A DNA stretch of 64,000 nt from Nymphaea colorata (Eukaryota; Streptophyta; Magnoliopsida; Nymphaeales; Nymphaeaceae): NCBI RefSeq assembly GCF_008831285.2, contig NC_045142.1, forward strand, positions 9,488,452-9,552,451, given 5' to 3'. Shown here piece by piece: positions 10,724 through 23,539 of this stretch; position 1 is the first letter of the stretch; every line of letters begins with the position of its first letter. The translations under genes were made by a program, and so were the position numbers. The notes below the pieces were generated by a model, which did no database searches, was not told where the DNA came from, and saw only the letters and a program-made list of their open reading frames with translations.

Positions 10724-11258
10724 GTGAAGTCACAAATATCTCCTTTTATTCGAAAAAAATGTGATAAATACGTTAAACACAAGTCAGCCATATAAAACGT
10801 CAATAAAATGCGTTTTTTTTTTTCAAAAAGACGTCAGAAAAAAAGAAGAAGCAAAAAGTACACATTTTTTCGCTTCTTTTTTGCGTTTTTTTTTTTACTG
10901 GATGTTGGATTTGTTTTTAAGTGTTCAGCCAAACCGTGAGTTGCTACCAAACCCCTAACCCTTACCAGTTAGCATAACTCCTTCGTAAACTCAGCATTCA
11001 TATCATGAGGCTGAGTAAATTGGGTCTGGATTACCAACCAAATTTATTGTTTTGTAAATTTTACATATGGCTATTATTTTTTTAATGTACTACTTTTCAC
11101 CCACATCCTATCATGTTTATGATTTTAGCTTTTTATTATAAGTTTTTTATTTATTTTACTTTTACCTAATTTTTAGGATTTTTAAATTTATTAAAAATTT
11201 TCTCAAAATTTTCTCGAGATATTTAATTTTGTTGTATTATACCCAAAAAATAACTCGT
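10724..11258. other. AT-rich intergenic DNA, no gene seen
   Basis: T-rich and A-rich runs dominate (for example 10810-10900). No coding or structural feature is supported. Confidence 0.5.
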
Positions 11259-11266
11259 CGTATAAT

Positions 11267-11804
11267 TAGGGGTGAACATGAACAGAGTCGAGCCCGAGTT
11301 CAGCCAACTCGAGCTCGACTCGACTAATGAAACTTTGAGCTCGAGAATAGCTCGACAGAAGCAGCTCGAGCTGGATTCTGTAGTTAGTGTTGAGCTCGAG
11401 AATGGCTTGACAGAAGCAACTCAAGCTCGATTCGGCAGTTAGTGTTGAGCTCAAGCTTGATCGATTAAGGCTCTACAAACTTGTTTGAATATATGAACTA
11501 CTACTTAGCCATAAATCAAGCTTGACTCGATTAAGGCTCGACAAACTTGAATGAGTTTTTGTAAAAGCTTACATAATTAATTAACGTCAATATAAAAGTT
11601 TTTTAATTTAAAAAACGAGTCAGATATATAAAAAATCGCTGCACATCATTTTCAAGCCAAGTCGAGCTTTAACAAACTCGATTATTTAAACAAGTCAACT
11701 CATGAACTCGAGCTCGACTCGCTAAGAAAATGACTTAGTTCGAACTCGTTCACGAGTCAAGCTTTAACGAGTCGAGCTCTAGCTTGACTCGTTGTTCACC
11801 CCTA
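11267..11804. mobile_element. hAT-type MITE, TCGAGC family, copy 3 (538 bp)
   Basis: The ends TAGGGGTGAACATGAAC and GTTGTTCACCCCTA are inverted repeats. Flanks CGTATAAT (11259-11266) and CCTATAAT (11805-11812) match at seven of eight positions. The interior carries GAGCTCGA palindromic blocks with an AT-rich stretch around 11565-11650. Confidence 0.92.
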
Positions 11805-12253
11805 CCTATAATACCTATACACGATATATATATATGTGACAATGTTTCTGACAAATGCCTCTCTTTGTCTCCAGCATTTCTAAGATTTCAATTTTGATTC
11901 ACAAAATATATAATGACAAAGAAGCGACAGAATCAACAAGGCTGAGTCCCTTTGAGTCTTTTTGCATTATGCAACCAGTACAATTTGCCAGAATTGCAAG
12001 AAGGCCACTGCTAAATAAAGGGGCAGAAAACACGAAGCCCAATGTTATACACAAAGTCCAATAGGAAATGCAAACTTCATTTGCAATGACAGACAATATA
12101 CCAATAGAAACAAGAAGCCATTCGTAACAGCAATGTTTTTTATTAGTTATCCAATGACATGCAGTCCAGAACAAAGGAAAGATAAAGCTTACAAAATGGA
12201 ACTGTAGTATGTAGCATACCACAATATACAAAGCGTCGTCAGTCAAAAATTAA

Positions 12254-12391
12254 TTTTCCTGGCCAGCCGAGGTTTTTGTCCCACTTTAATACAGGCTTTT
12301 TTTGGTAGATCCAACACATAAAACGGATTCACCTGAAAGCAGGAGACTAGCGTTTTCTCTACCTTGGTATGATTCCCTTCCCTGGTGAACC
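12254..12391 (-). pseudogene. Exon-like fragment of an unrecognised gene
   Basis: On the minus strand a splice-acceptor-like TTTCATGACAG is followed by an open frame of about 45 codons that reads FTREGNHTKVEKTLVSC and later NPFYVLDLPKKAC, then stops. I do not recognise the family. The first part of this exon is repeated exactly but inverted at 10689-10723, where it soon diverges. No neighbouring exons could be joined with confidence, so this is more likely a gene relic than a working gene. Confidence 0.3.
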
Positions 12392-12402
12392 CTGTCATGA
12401 AA

Positions 12403-14664
12403 CAAGCGAGCAAGTATTGGATTCATGTGTCACTCTGTTCTATTGTCTGCATGAACTTGGCATAAACAGTTTACAAGGTGCTGCTCAATGTGAGTAGTCC
12501 AAGCAGGAGGATGGTACTTTATCTTTCCAGTTGCTTAATGAGACATTTATGTAACTTAGAAACATGATTAATGTAAAAGGATAAGTGGACCATCATACGC
12601 ATTCAAAATCATGCCCGTTGTTCCTGTCGTAACATTTGCTCTTCTCTTCTCTTCTCCGCATGTCTGAGTGTGCTGTAGATTTAATAAAAATGACACAAAG
12701 TTGATAAGGAAATAAAAGCACGTTGCATGAGTCCCTCCATGTATGCCCAAGGAGCTCGGCTCTCGTTCTTGTTGCGACTCAAGATAGAAACCTAAAAGTC
12801 AATTGTTAAATGTCTGATGCTAATTTTTGACACCTGCAAACTTAAATGAAAACTTCAGATTTCTTAATTACTGTGAAAAGATAACACTAATGTTCTACAT
12901 TCATCACAACTTCTAGGTTTTCTTCATGATACACACATAGAGGTGGTCTTCCTCTTCTTCTGTCAAGTTACAGTGCCAGCGTAAATCCAACAGAAACGGC
13001 CAGTATGTTGTAACAGTGGCTGACATCCAACGCTAACGCCAAATCATTTCACCGAGAGCAGCCCTCCGCTGCCACCTTCTTGTCCTCTTACTCTTAGTCG
13101 CGTAACTATAATCCACGACCAGCCTTCGGAGGCTTGATGCTCGTCCAAAGTAGCCTGGCTGCATCCTGATTATGTCTAACTTGCTCGGTCCAATGAGGTC
13201 TTCTTCAAACCTTCTCCTTGTTTGTCAGGGTTTATATTTCAAAAAATAGTTTTTTTAACTAAATCTAATGCCAAGAATAGATTTAGTACTATATATATTT
13301 TTGATTAAAAATCATATTTTTTTCATGCATTTTGAAAATAAATTGATGAGTTTTCAACCTATAATTTTATGTTTTTTTTCTTTTTATGCATTTAATCTTC
13401 TTTGTTACATGTTTAATTTTCTTTGTTACATGTTGTTGGGTCAAATTTCACCCTTTCTCCGTCTACATGTAGTCGGTTCTGTGGACTTCTCTTGTCAAGA
13501 ATTATGTTATTATGCAATTAAAAAATGAGTAGAAACTGGATATTTCTTTTTGCACCTTTAACAATGACTTCAAAGTTATCCATTGTTTGTCCTCCTCTTA
13601 GGTTCAAAAGAGTTGCAATAATTGGTTTTGAACAGACAGAACTCACAGAAGGAGGTTAAAGTTAGTTTACGATAGGAGCATGTTAGTTAGGTGGGGATCT
13701 ACTTGGAATGGGGGTGGTGCCTCCTGTTTCTGTATTTCACAGATGCAGAACCAAATCAATACTACTGCCTGTCTCACAACCATTCAATTTATGTAGATGA
13801 AAGGTATATATGAATTTGTTTGATATAATTGTTTGGTTGAGAAGGTTGAAAAGCAAAAGTAATTTTGTTTTATTCTTTAACGGTGCATTTCTTTACTTTA
13901 ACATTACATACAAGTGTTAATTAGATTGCTTTTACTTCTTTTGCGAAAATATATTTATTTATGGCTTGAGAAATTATCATTCTTTTCCTGTTTATTTCCT
14001 TTCTAAAGATGCATATTCTTTCTATATACTTTATTTGATAAAGTCTCATATTTATTTCCTTCATTAATGATGTTATTTTCTCTTTTTTATTAAAAATAAA
14101 ATGTGATGTGATAGGTTATAGACCTCTTAATTGTCTATCATTGAATTCATTTGTGTGATTGTTCAAGTTTCTCCATTTGTAACACAAATAAAATAATCTT
14201 GTCCAACATAAGCTTATGTAGGTTATTTAGTTTATTTTGTAATAACAGGTTATTTAGTTTATTTTGTAATAACATATCAAGGAACGGAAGAAGGTCGTTG
14301 AATCATGACAGATAGAAGTTGGATGTGCAAACCAAGGTATTAATTGTTTATAGATTAAAACACTATAAATTATTGCAATTATTTACAATATCCACCTATT
14401 GCAATAGGTCCAGTGTTGAATATGTTATTGGAGCAAGACAATTTGTTAAATCTGCCATTGCCAATAACATAGCAGTGAAGAGAATGATTAAACGCCCATG
14501 CTTAAAGTGCTGCAATGTTTTGTATCGGGCGTTTGTTATGTCATCGAGCATCTAGTATGCCATGAGATTTGTTTGAGTTATACTCAGTGGTACTTCCACG
14601 GAGAAGCTTCATCTTCATCTACCACTAATGTGAATAATATATAGGATGATCCAACGATGATGAG
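12403..14664. other. Intergenic DNA, no gene seen
   Basis: Mixed then AT-rich sequence. A short direct repeat of AGGTTATTTAGTTTATTTTG lies at about 14219-14265. No domain was recognised in the short frames. Confidence 0.5.
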
Positions 14665-15243
14665 ATGCATAAATTATTAGATGATAAATTCAGAACATAG
14701 AATTCAGGTGTTCAGCTTGGTGAAAAACATGGTTCTACAACTATCCCTAATTTGGAGTTTGAAACATTTAATAAATTGTTAGAGGGTGCTGAGCAGGAGC
14801 TATACGCTGGTTGCAAACAATTTACAAAGTTAGCTTTTGTAGTACGACTATTTCAAATCGAATGTAACAATGGATGGAGCAATAAATCGTTTTCTATGTT
14901 GCTAGAGCTATTGATGGAAGCATTTCCAGAGGGAGTGCATCTCCCAAAGTCTTATTATGAGATAAAGAAAATTATTGGAGATTTGGGCATCAATTGTAGA
15001 AAGATTGATGCATGTCCCAAACACTGCATGTTACATTAGAAAGATGCGGTAAGCAAAGAATCATGTGATATTTGTGGTACATCAAGATGGAAAGCTGGAT
15101 CAGTTGGGGAAAGCAAAATTCCTGCAAATGTTGTTCGACATTTTCCTTTGATCCCGAGGCTCCAACGACTTTTTTTATGTCATCTAAGACAACTTTATAC
15201 GAGATGGCATGATGAAGGTCACAATAAAAAGACTACATTTTGA
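14665..15243 (+). pseudogene. CACTA (En/Spm) transposase N-terminal fragment
   Basis: One frame reads MHKLLDD..., EFETFNKLLEGAEQELYAGC, then NGWSNKSF, LLELLMEAFPEG, LPKSYYE, DACPKHCML, CDICGTSRWK and FPLIPRLQRLF. This is the conserved N-terminal sequence of plant CACTA TNP2-type transposases, ending before the catalytic region. In-frame stops occur at 14698 and 15037; the second falls where relatives have Trp. The frame ends at TGA 15241. No CACTA termini were found around it, so this is an isolated relic. Confidence 0.85.
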
Positions 15244-17165
15244 GACATCTATAATGCGACAATGGATGGAGCACCACCTCCAGGAGGGAGAAACCAGTCC
15301 ATTCCTAATCAACAGCTTGGAGAGCTGACTGTAGCAGGGGGCTGCCAATATGTTCTTATTCATCAACATGGAAACGCCATATACCACATGCCTATGCCTA
15401 TGTGCTATCACCTTACTGCCCTAAATATCTACAACACATTCAGCAAACAAAATCCTTAGAAATCCCACATGGAAATGACGAAAGGCAGCAAGATTCTGAA
15501 GCTAACAACCCTTCTCAGAATAAATCTCTCGAAGATGGTATTTATATGCCATCTAATAGCTTGTGCTACTCCCACTGGAGGCAAGCTCAATGTGAAGCTT
15601 GTCAGTTTGTTAAGCTTGTAATCTAGTAGTATGCATGAAAGCTATGTGCTGATGAAACTAAGGAAAACTTATGGTACTTAAGGTGATTATAAGTGGAGGC
15701 TGCTTCATAACATGTGGACATCTTGTAGATGTTGGCAAATGTGGTCTGATTGCTAAGCAAACCCCTTTAGTTGATTTTGCTGGTCCAAAGGAAACCAGTT
15801 TTGATAGCTCAATCTTGACTGCGTCATATCTAGCACTTGAAGCCAGCATCATAAGATTTGTTGTAAATACTTCACTAACTACTCTTTATCTAGATGTTAT
15901 TTCTAGGCATTTTGTTGTCCTTGATTGTAAGATGTACTTACTATGTTGCATTGCTAATTGATCTTTCTTTTTTGCTACTTAATTTTACATCCTAAAGTTT
16001 TTATGTTTACTGCTCTGCCTAGGTTTAAAAAAATGAACTACTTATCTTTAGGATTCTTGAACGGAATTTTTCAGGATGGGTTAGAAAAATGGACATTTCT
16101 AGGCTGGGGTTAAAGACCTATATGTGCGGTAGAGTGGTAAAAGCTCTAATGGGAAAATCATAGTTACGTACCTGCAACAAGGCAGCAAAAAGTAACTCGA
16201 GATTGTGGCTCCGTTTTGTTCTTGTGGTTTGACATGTACCTGAAATTTAGATTGGTTCTTATGTTTGTCAATGTACTTGTGACCGTCTTTGTAGAGCTTT
16301 GAGCTCTCTTAGGTAATTTCGTATATTTTGTGGTAAGATAAGGCACATTTTTCATCAACTTTTTAATTATAAATTTTCATTCTTAAGTTTTTTCTTATTT
16401 TATATATATATATATATATAGCTGGATGCTGGACCGGTATATATATAAATATAAGGTCATATAAATATAAGGTCAGAGACTGACTACTACCATTAACAAC
16501 GGTAGAAGTCGTTCTCAAAGTTAGGTTTTAGGTTTTTGCTACGGTTGACACCGCTGCTAATAGACTTATTGGCAATGGTTCCTAGCCTTGCAGCTAGTCA
16601 GCCCCAATGCTGCAAATGGCAATGGCTGGCCTAAGTTATCCGCTTGGCTGATGGCCGTTGCGGCGTTGCTAGTAATATCATTGGCGGCAGCTAGCCCTAG
16701 GTAATTTATTGGCAAGGGTGAGAGCCATTGCCAATAGTACCCTTTGTTGCTCTGGATCATAAATGTGAGCTCAATATCTTTAAGAATGAATGAGAGCAAA
16801 AAAGACAAAATTAATTATGATATGTTGTCATTTATCTTTCAAGGAGATTGAAGGCTACGATGGATATTAAGAAACTCAAACTAGCTCCAAAACAGCAGTA
16901 TCTCTTGTTTTAAACGTAAAAATCATGTAATTGAAGACATCATCTCTTAACACTAAAACAATGTAAAACATGAGTTTTAAACTTTAAGTTCATGGATGAA
17001 TACATACAAAATGTATTAAAATGATGGTGCATCATTTGCCATTTCGAAAACCTTTCTTCTGATCTTCTTTGAGGGCATGTTTGCTTACCCGGAAATACGC
17101 TTTCAAAAATTTAAAATCAATCCATTTTAGTTCATCAAACTGGGGATGGGAAAAATAGATGTTGC
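15244..17165. other. Intergenic DNA with (TA)n and a short inverted repeat
   Basis: Frames at 15262-15459, 15402-15626 and 15671-15961 show no recognisable domain; they may be more distal CACTA relic sequence. A (TA)n tract lies at about 16400-16420. An imperfect inverted repeat, TATTGGCAATGGTT (from 16567) and GAGCCATTGCCAATA (to 16736), encloses about 140 bp and may be a small foldback element. Confidence 0.45.
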
Positions 17166-17397
17166 CTAGAATTCTGGAACTTCCATAACAAGAATCCGTG
17201 GCTGCAAAATCTGCCCATTGGAGAGACAATGCATCGAAGCGGCATCACTATCGACTCCAGCGGCACCTCCGCACCAGCATCGGTTCCTCTGGCAGTACAA
17301 GCCTATCTGCCTCATGGAGTGGCCGTTTTCAGCTGCAACTATTCTTCTCCCTCTCCTTTTCTTAATTTTTTCTGCATCAAGAATTGATTTGCAGAAG

Positions 17398-18230
17398 TCA
17401 AGCATGGAAAAGGGTAAGAAAAAGAACGACAAAAGAAGAAAGAAAAAGAGGAAGAAGAGAAAAGTGATAGAGAAAATATGAAAAAGAAGAAAAGGAGACG
17501 AGACGAAGAAAAGGAGGCAGTGAAAGAAGAAGAAGAATAAAGGGGAAGAAGAAAAAACAAACAAAGGAGAGGAGAAAATGGGGAAGAACGAAATGATGGA
17601 GAAAGAAGAAGAAGGGGAGGAAGAAAAAAACGATGCAAGAGAAGGAGAGAAAGGGGGAGGAGGAGAAGGAAAAATGACATCCAGATGGTGAATGACCATC
17701 CGGCGAATACACCAACGTCTGTCCTACCGCACCAGCATCTTCTTCGCCAACGGAGAATGCATGCTCAATCGCTTGGTAAATTATATCACAAAAAACCCAA
17801 AAACTCACTTGGTCTATGGTTGGGTTTCTCCTCTAACCTAGAGCAAAGGGGAACAAAATGATGACAAAAGAAGAAGAGAAGAAGAGAAAAGCGAAATATG
17901 AAGAAGAAAAGGAGATGAAGAAAAAAAGGCAGAGAGAAAAAGAAGAAGAAGAAAAAACCAAACAAGGAAAAGAGGAAAATGGGGAAGAACAAAACAGTGG
18001 AGAAAGAAGAAAAATGAAGGAGGAAGAAGAAAAAAATGATGAAGAAGAAGCAGAGGAAGGAGTAAAAGTGACCTTCCGGCCAAGCCATTGTGATTGACCT
18101 TCTGGCAAACCCGCCAACATCCACACCAGCGTCTTCTCCACCCACTGGAGGATGCCTGCTCCATCTCTTGAAAAATAATACGAAAAAACTAGAAACCTAT
18201 GGTTGGGTTTTCTCTTCTAACCTAGAGCAA
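17398..18230 (+). repeat. Tandem duplication of a polypurine segment
   Basis: Two units, roughly 17398-17845 and 17850-18230, each hold about 200-280 nt of almost pure A/G on the plus strand. Each is followed by related sequence on CCGGC, ACACCAGC and CTTCTTC and by CTATGGTTGGGTTT...CTAACCTAGAGCAAAG (about 17814-17850 and 18199-18233). Long Phe/Ser/Leu-rich frames on the minus strand and Lys/Glu-rich frames on the plus strand are translations of this simple sequence. Confidence 0.8.
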
Positions 18231-18233
18231 AGG

Positions 18234-20335
18234 CTGCCACCCATTTGCCTTGCTCTGAAATGTTGGTTGTTGTTGGAACACGCTGGAAAGATGGTGGGTA
18301 CCATAAAACAATCAAATCGTTGAGCAGAGAGTGAAAAATCTGACATGAAAATGAAAAAAAAGTGCCAAATCAACACCGGTGATTTCGTCACCATCATCAC
18401 TAGATCTTAAAAACACATTTGTCAATTGAAAAGAACAATTGGAGAAACTAAAAATGAAGAATAATCGAGAGAAAGGGAGGGAAAACGAGAGAAAGAACGA
18501 TGGAAGCAGGCGTCGGCGGTCACAGCGTGTTTATATAGTTGATTGAGAAATTCCTTATAAAATTCAAAAACGAGACTACATTCCAACATTCCCCAATTTT
18601 CTCCATGAAGGTCCATCAAACATTGGATCTTGATTTTGGAAGAGGTCATCCACTCGAAATAAACACGATCCGATTACAGAAAACGACATCATCTTCTTAG
18701 TTTCAGCAATTCTAGAATCATGATCTTAAAATTGACAAGATTGGTATCCATCCGAATTGCTTAAAAAGTTTGAATAAATACTAAAAGAAATCTAGCACCA
18801 TCTTAAAAAATCAGATCGGATTCAGACTGAAGAAATGATGTCCGATCTAAATATCTAATAGATAACAAGCATCTTAACAAATTTATCAAATCCAAATCCA
18901 TAAGCTAAAATTCAATGTGATTTTAGGGCGAAATCATGAACTAATATATGATCTCGTTCAGAAGACGTGAACCATGAAGATATCTCATGAGGTGGACTGT
19001 AGGTTTTGAAATTGTAAGCTGCCACAATGGTAGGTAGGGTCTTTAGGTAGCAGATCTACCACAAGTGCCAACTTTACTTCCATGATACCAAATGAACATA
19101 AACTATATAAAGGTATACCTGACCAGGGCTTCCTTGGGTCTTGAAACCTTAGCCCATTGAGAAAGTTGGGCTCTTTTGACAAAGCTTTTACCAAAAGAAC
19201 AAAGATAAATTTCTCACATTAGTCATAAACATAATTATTATGAAGCAATGGACATGCAAAGATAACATCATCATTGGGTGGACCAACCACAGAAGGCTAT
19301 GTGTTCATATTCTGTACATTTTTCTTTTATTGTTTGGCATCGTCATTGAAATATGATGGGTCTTAAATAGATTTCTTATTTTTCTATTAACCAATAGATG
19401 GCACAAGTTTGTTCTTTTGCATAAAGCATGTTAACTTTATCCACAACATAGTGTCAACATGATCAAAGTATATATCAAAATATGAAAAACATATCCTTTT
19501 AGGCAAGTTGAGTCATTAAAAGATAATCATTGCAAGCTAGTACTATATGGTAAAATGTTTTCTTGTCGAGGTCGCCAAAGAGTGACTCATTTAGTCTCTT
19601 GTTGCATCAAAAAATAATAGATAAGTACAATTTTGAAAATTAGAATTTTGAATGCTCTAAAGAATGAAGGTTGATAATGTGGTGTGATTCGTATATACTT
19701 TGTTATAGTTTTTTTTTTTCTCTCTCTCCACCCCCAACTCTTTTGCTCTCTCTCAATAGACATGATAAATACCAACAATCCAGTTTAGGCTAGTATGAGG
19801 TTAAGATTGAGTTTTTATAGTTCATTTGGTGCAAACAATATATATTTTGTATTACTTTGTTATATTTCTTATTACTTAAAATGGGTAAATCTCTTGAAGG
19901 CTTCATTTTGAAATATTTGACTATTCATTCATCCTCAAGTGATGGTCACGTTTTGTTGTGTTCTACATATCTATCTCATTGGTTGAGCCTAGAAAAGAAG
20001 CATGTTGCACACCATTTTCTTCAAGAAATTGATAAAAATATATGTTAATTTTCTCTTGGTAACCATTATTTAATTAAATGGCCTGCAACACCAAGTTCCA
20101 ACCATTGTTACTCTAATCTGAGCATTCAATTGCACTTGCCTTCATTTGATATGTTAGTTCCTTAACTATGATCTTCAAAATACAATCTGTAGGCTACTTG
20201 AATACATTCCTACATTATTTATTGCATTACTACAATATGTACATGTTCTAAAAAATATGGTCTTGGCTTACTTTACTAAGTTTGACTAAGATTTAAATTC
20301 TAAATGTGGATAATATATTTCAAAATTAGCTAATT
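18234..20335. other. AT-rich intergenic DNA, no gene seen
   Basis: No supported gene. Only short frames occur, and none shows a domain. Confidence 0.5.
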
Positions 20336-20339
20336 AATA

Positions 20340-20645
20340 AGATTAGATTTTCATACCAAATTCAAACATAATTTAAAAGTCGGATTTGGATCAGACTTGC
20401 ATATGACCTAAAAGTCACATTCCAAGCGGATTCGGAATATGACTTAACAATCAGATTCAGATCAGATATGATTTAAAAGTTGAATTCAGATCAGATTCAG
20501 ATATAACTTAAAAACTGGATTTAGATTGGATTCAAATATAACTTAAAAGTTAGATTTGGATCGAACATAGCTTAAAAGTCGGATTCAGATAGGATTCAAA
20601 TGCAGATTTAAAAGTCGGATTTAGATATGGTATAATATTTTTTTT
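20340..20645. repeat. Degenerate short tandem repeat on GGATTCAGATC
   Basis: About eight diverged units of roughly 35-45 bp alternate a GGATTCAGATCAGATT-like block with an ATATAACTTAAAAGTC-like block. No terminal repeats were identified. A looser relative of the block appears around 57040-57260. Confidence 0.7.
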
Positions 20646-21199
20646 CATCTGCATTCGAATCCGAGTCCAAATTTGAATATATAAATACCTGAAAAATCAG
20701 ATATAGTAAAAGGTATAATCCTATTCGTTGACATCTCTAGAGAAAACACTAGAAAGTCGTTTGAAATAAGTGGAATTTTGGAATCAAAATGCCTGTTTAT
20801 GAAGAGTAGGATTTTTGTTTTGAATCAAAATTAAAGTTAATTACGGAAAATTCTAAAATAAAAAATTCCAGCTCGGGTTGTGTCGGTTGGAGTGTGAAAT
20901 TTTGGTTCAAGCATTCCAATTCACTTTACGTTTGTTTTGCTCGAGCTGCCTCCTTCTCCCTTGTCCCACCTTTCTCCTCTCTCTCTCGCTCACCCCCAGT
21001 CCCGACGACCTCCACCCCCCACCAATTAGTGTTAGGTGCTGCATCGGCCATTGATCCAGTAGGCAATGGCCGACTCAGAGAGGTATAGTCCATTCTCAGG
21101 TCTGAGCCCGACACCTATTGACAATCGGCCAACAGACAATCTGTGGTCTGGGTGCTGGAATTGCACTCTCGTTCCTAGCATGCCTAACCAAGCTGATGA

Positions 21200-22115
21200 A
21201 TGTTGCTAAGGCTATAAATAAATATCTACAACACCCAATCAACATTCAACTTGCCATGACAAAGGTTTGTGAGGTCACCTTGAAAGACAATTGGGACTGG
21301 TTTGGGTAGATATCTAAACCCAATAGGAAGTTGTCACCAGCCTTGTTTTGTTTTATGAGGCGCTCAGGCACAAAGGCTACCTACTTTGGACTGTCTTTAG
21401 AGAAGAGGGATAATCTTAGCAAATAGATGCACCTTATGCCGCAAAGCCAAAGAATCTAATCGTCACCTCCTCATTTAATGTCCTAAAACTTGGCAGTGGA
21501 TAGTCAAAAAGTTTGGGAAGTCCAGAGCAACCTGGCAGGACAACAAGCAAGAGCTCTAAATCTGGATGAATAATCGCTTCAAGCACCATTGGATGACCAA
21601 TTGGTCGGTCACGTTTCATATAGTTTGCTGGTAGCTTTGCTGGGCCAAGAACAAGGCCTACCATGAAGGTTGGGACATGAATAGGACTAAGTCCCTCATT
21701 CACATCATTTGGCACAAATGCAAAGAGGCCTACAAAGCCTTTCAATGGAATGACATGGACAAAAATCTGGTTAACCTTTGGGGGTGCCATGGTCTTATTG
21801 TTCAAATGTAATGGAAGATGTTGACATCTCAGATAAGTTGCATGTCATCACCCTGATCATCAAATGCAAAAGAATAGTGGTAGGCTGGACTCCGATGCTA
21901 GTACTAAAGGAGGCTGCCCCTGAAAGCATGCTATGGTGTAGATGATGTAGAATTTAACATTCTCAAGTGGGGGGAAATAATGCATTCCACCAGCCCGATC
22001 CCCTTTGCCATCCATTCCAACAACAAAGGATGTATGAAACGCCTCAAGTCCATTATTGAAGGTAGAAGAAACTGGCCTGAGGAATGAAGTTTTTTAGCTG
22101 GCCACAGCTGCCAAT
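21200..22115 (+). mobile_element. LINE 3' relic (RT zinc-binding and RNase H-like tail)
   Basis: Plus-strand reading shows LEKRDNLSK, then CTLCRKAKESNRHLL..CPKTW and FGKSRATWQDNK, the zinc-binding region after a LINE reverse transcriptase. It continues with MNNRFKHHWMTNW, SLIHIIWHKC and AYKAFQWNDM. Several stops and at least one frameshift interrupt it. The catalytic RT part is not visible upstream. The minus-strand 123-codon frame at 21434-21805 is the shadow of this relic. Confidence 0.6.
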
Positions 22116-23525
22116 GTAGGCTCAAAGATGATACAATTCCTTTTAACATCAACATCGGTTCTCTGGTAAGGGACTGCTCAGACTCTTTTAACATCGGTAT
22201 TCTATGTTTGTAGTATTCTATACATTTTCTTGCGAATACTTGTGCTGATGATTTATAGTCCTAACCTGATGAGCTACAACAATAACTCTTGAAGATAAGG
22301 CAGCACTTGAAGCCAATGTTAGAAACTCTATGAATTACTAAACTGATCTATACAGCACTTTTAGGCATTTGTACACTAATATTTGTCCTGATAATCTACA
22401 GGCCCAAAATGATGAGTTGGAAGCAAGCGCTTATAGCTGAATACCAAAAGCTTTATGAGCTTCTTTACTCAAAGGTAGTCAATCGCAGAAGTTTAGTAGG
22501 CTTAATAAAACTATTTGGATTTGTTGAATATCTCGACTGTCTTTGAAGACCTTTATACATGCATTCATTTTCATTGCTTGAATTGTAGTGTTATGAAATA
22601 GTGAATGACATTGTTGGAGTTAAACTGTAACGAGTGAACTTGCACAAGAAAATGCTGCAGAAGGTAAAGTAGCATAATGTATGTTGCTTGGTTTTCTAAT
22701 TTTTCGTAGTTGTGGTTTCTTTGACGGTTAAGTTGATTGGATCATCTACCTTGTAGTGAAATGAGTTTCAGTTTTTTGGCACAAAGGAGCATGATCAAAG
22801 ACCTGGAAGCTGTGCTTGAGAACGTGGATCCCCAACCTCTGCTGGTAAGTTGGCTTCGTTCAAGAGAAGGAAGTTGGATCTGCATGAACCATGCAGCAAC
22901 GTGAACTGGTAGGGATGGCGACAGGAAGATTTTGGAATTGTGAGCCTTGTTGTGTTTATGCAAGATGTAAATTCTATGATTCTTGAATAAGCCGATGGAT
23001 CAGAGTTCTATGATTATACTTTTTGTGTCAGGAATAAGACTAAAATGGCATCTTGTCGTTTTTTCCAATTGTGTCATTCTTACATTTTTTAAATTTTTTT
23101 TTAGGCTGTGACTTGCAAAACTGCAGCGGCGTTTCAATCAATTAATTATTTCTATCATAGCTGTTTTTTTTATTGGATTTGTAGTTGTTGAGTGGAGTAG
23201 TGAGTTGAAGGTAGAAGTGTTCAAGTGATTCCAACCGTCATATCTTTCAATTTCAATGGTTTAATTCCTTTAAAGGAAACCATTGGTTTTCAACTTTGTA
23301 ATCAAAAACTTATATTATCAAATATTAGAAAAAACTGGAATTGAATATAATTAAATTTTCATGCTAATTTCATTTTGAGATGAAATTTTGATTCATCAAA
23401 ATTCAAATGCCCCCTAATGGTAGTTGTGACTAATCATCTTTCAATCTAAATGAAATAAAATAAAATAACATTTGTTGATAAATTTAAATTTATCATTAAC
23501 GTTACTGTTTACCATGTTCTTCTTG
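22116..23525. other. AT-rich intergenic DNA, no gene seen
   Basis: Nothing recognisable beyond short frames; AT content rises toward 23300-23520. Confidence 0.5.
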
Positions 23526-23539
23526 TTATCCTCAATTCA

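Noticed and set aside
11899-12246. 115-codon hydrophobic, Cys-rich minus-strand frame
   Set aside because: It directly follows the stop of the exon-like fragment at 12254 in another frame, shows no domain and may be 3' UTR.
17166-18164. Several overlapping frames of 100-177 codons on the minus strand, rich in Phe, Ser and Leu
   Set aside because: They are translations of the polypyrimidine strand of duplicated polypurine tracts; such tracts are open in many frames by composition.
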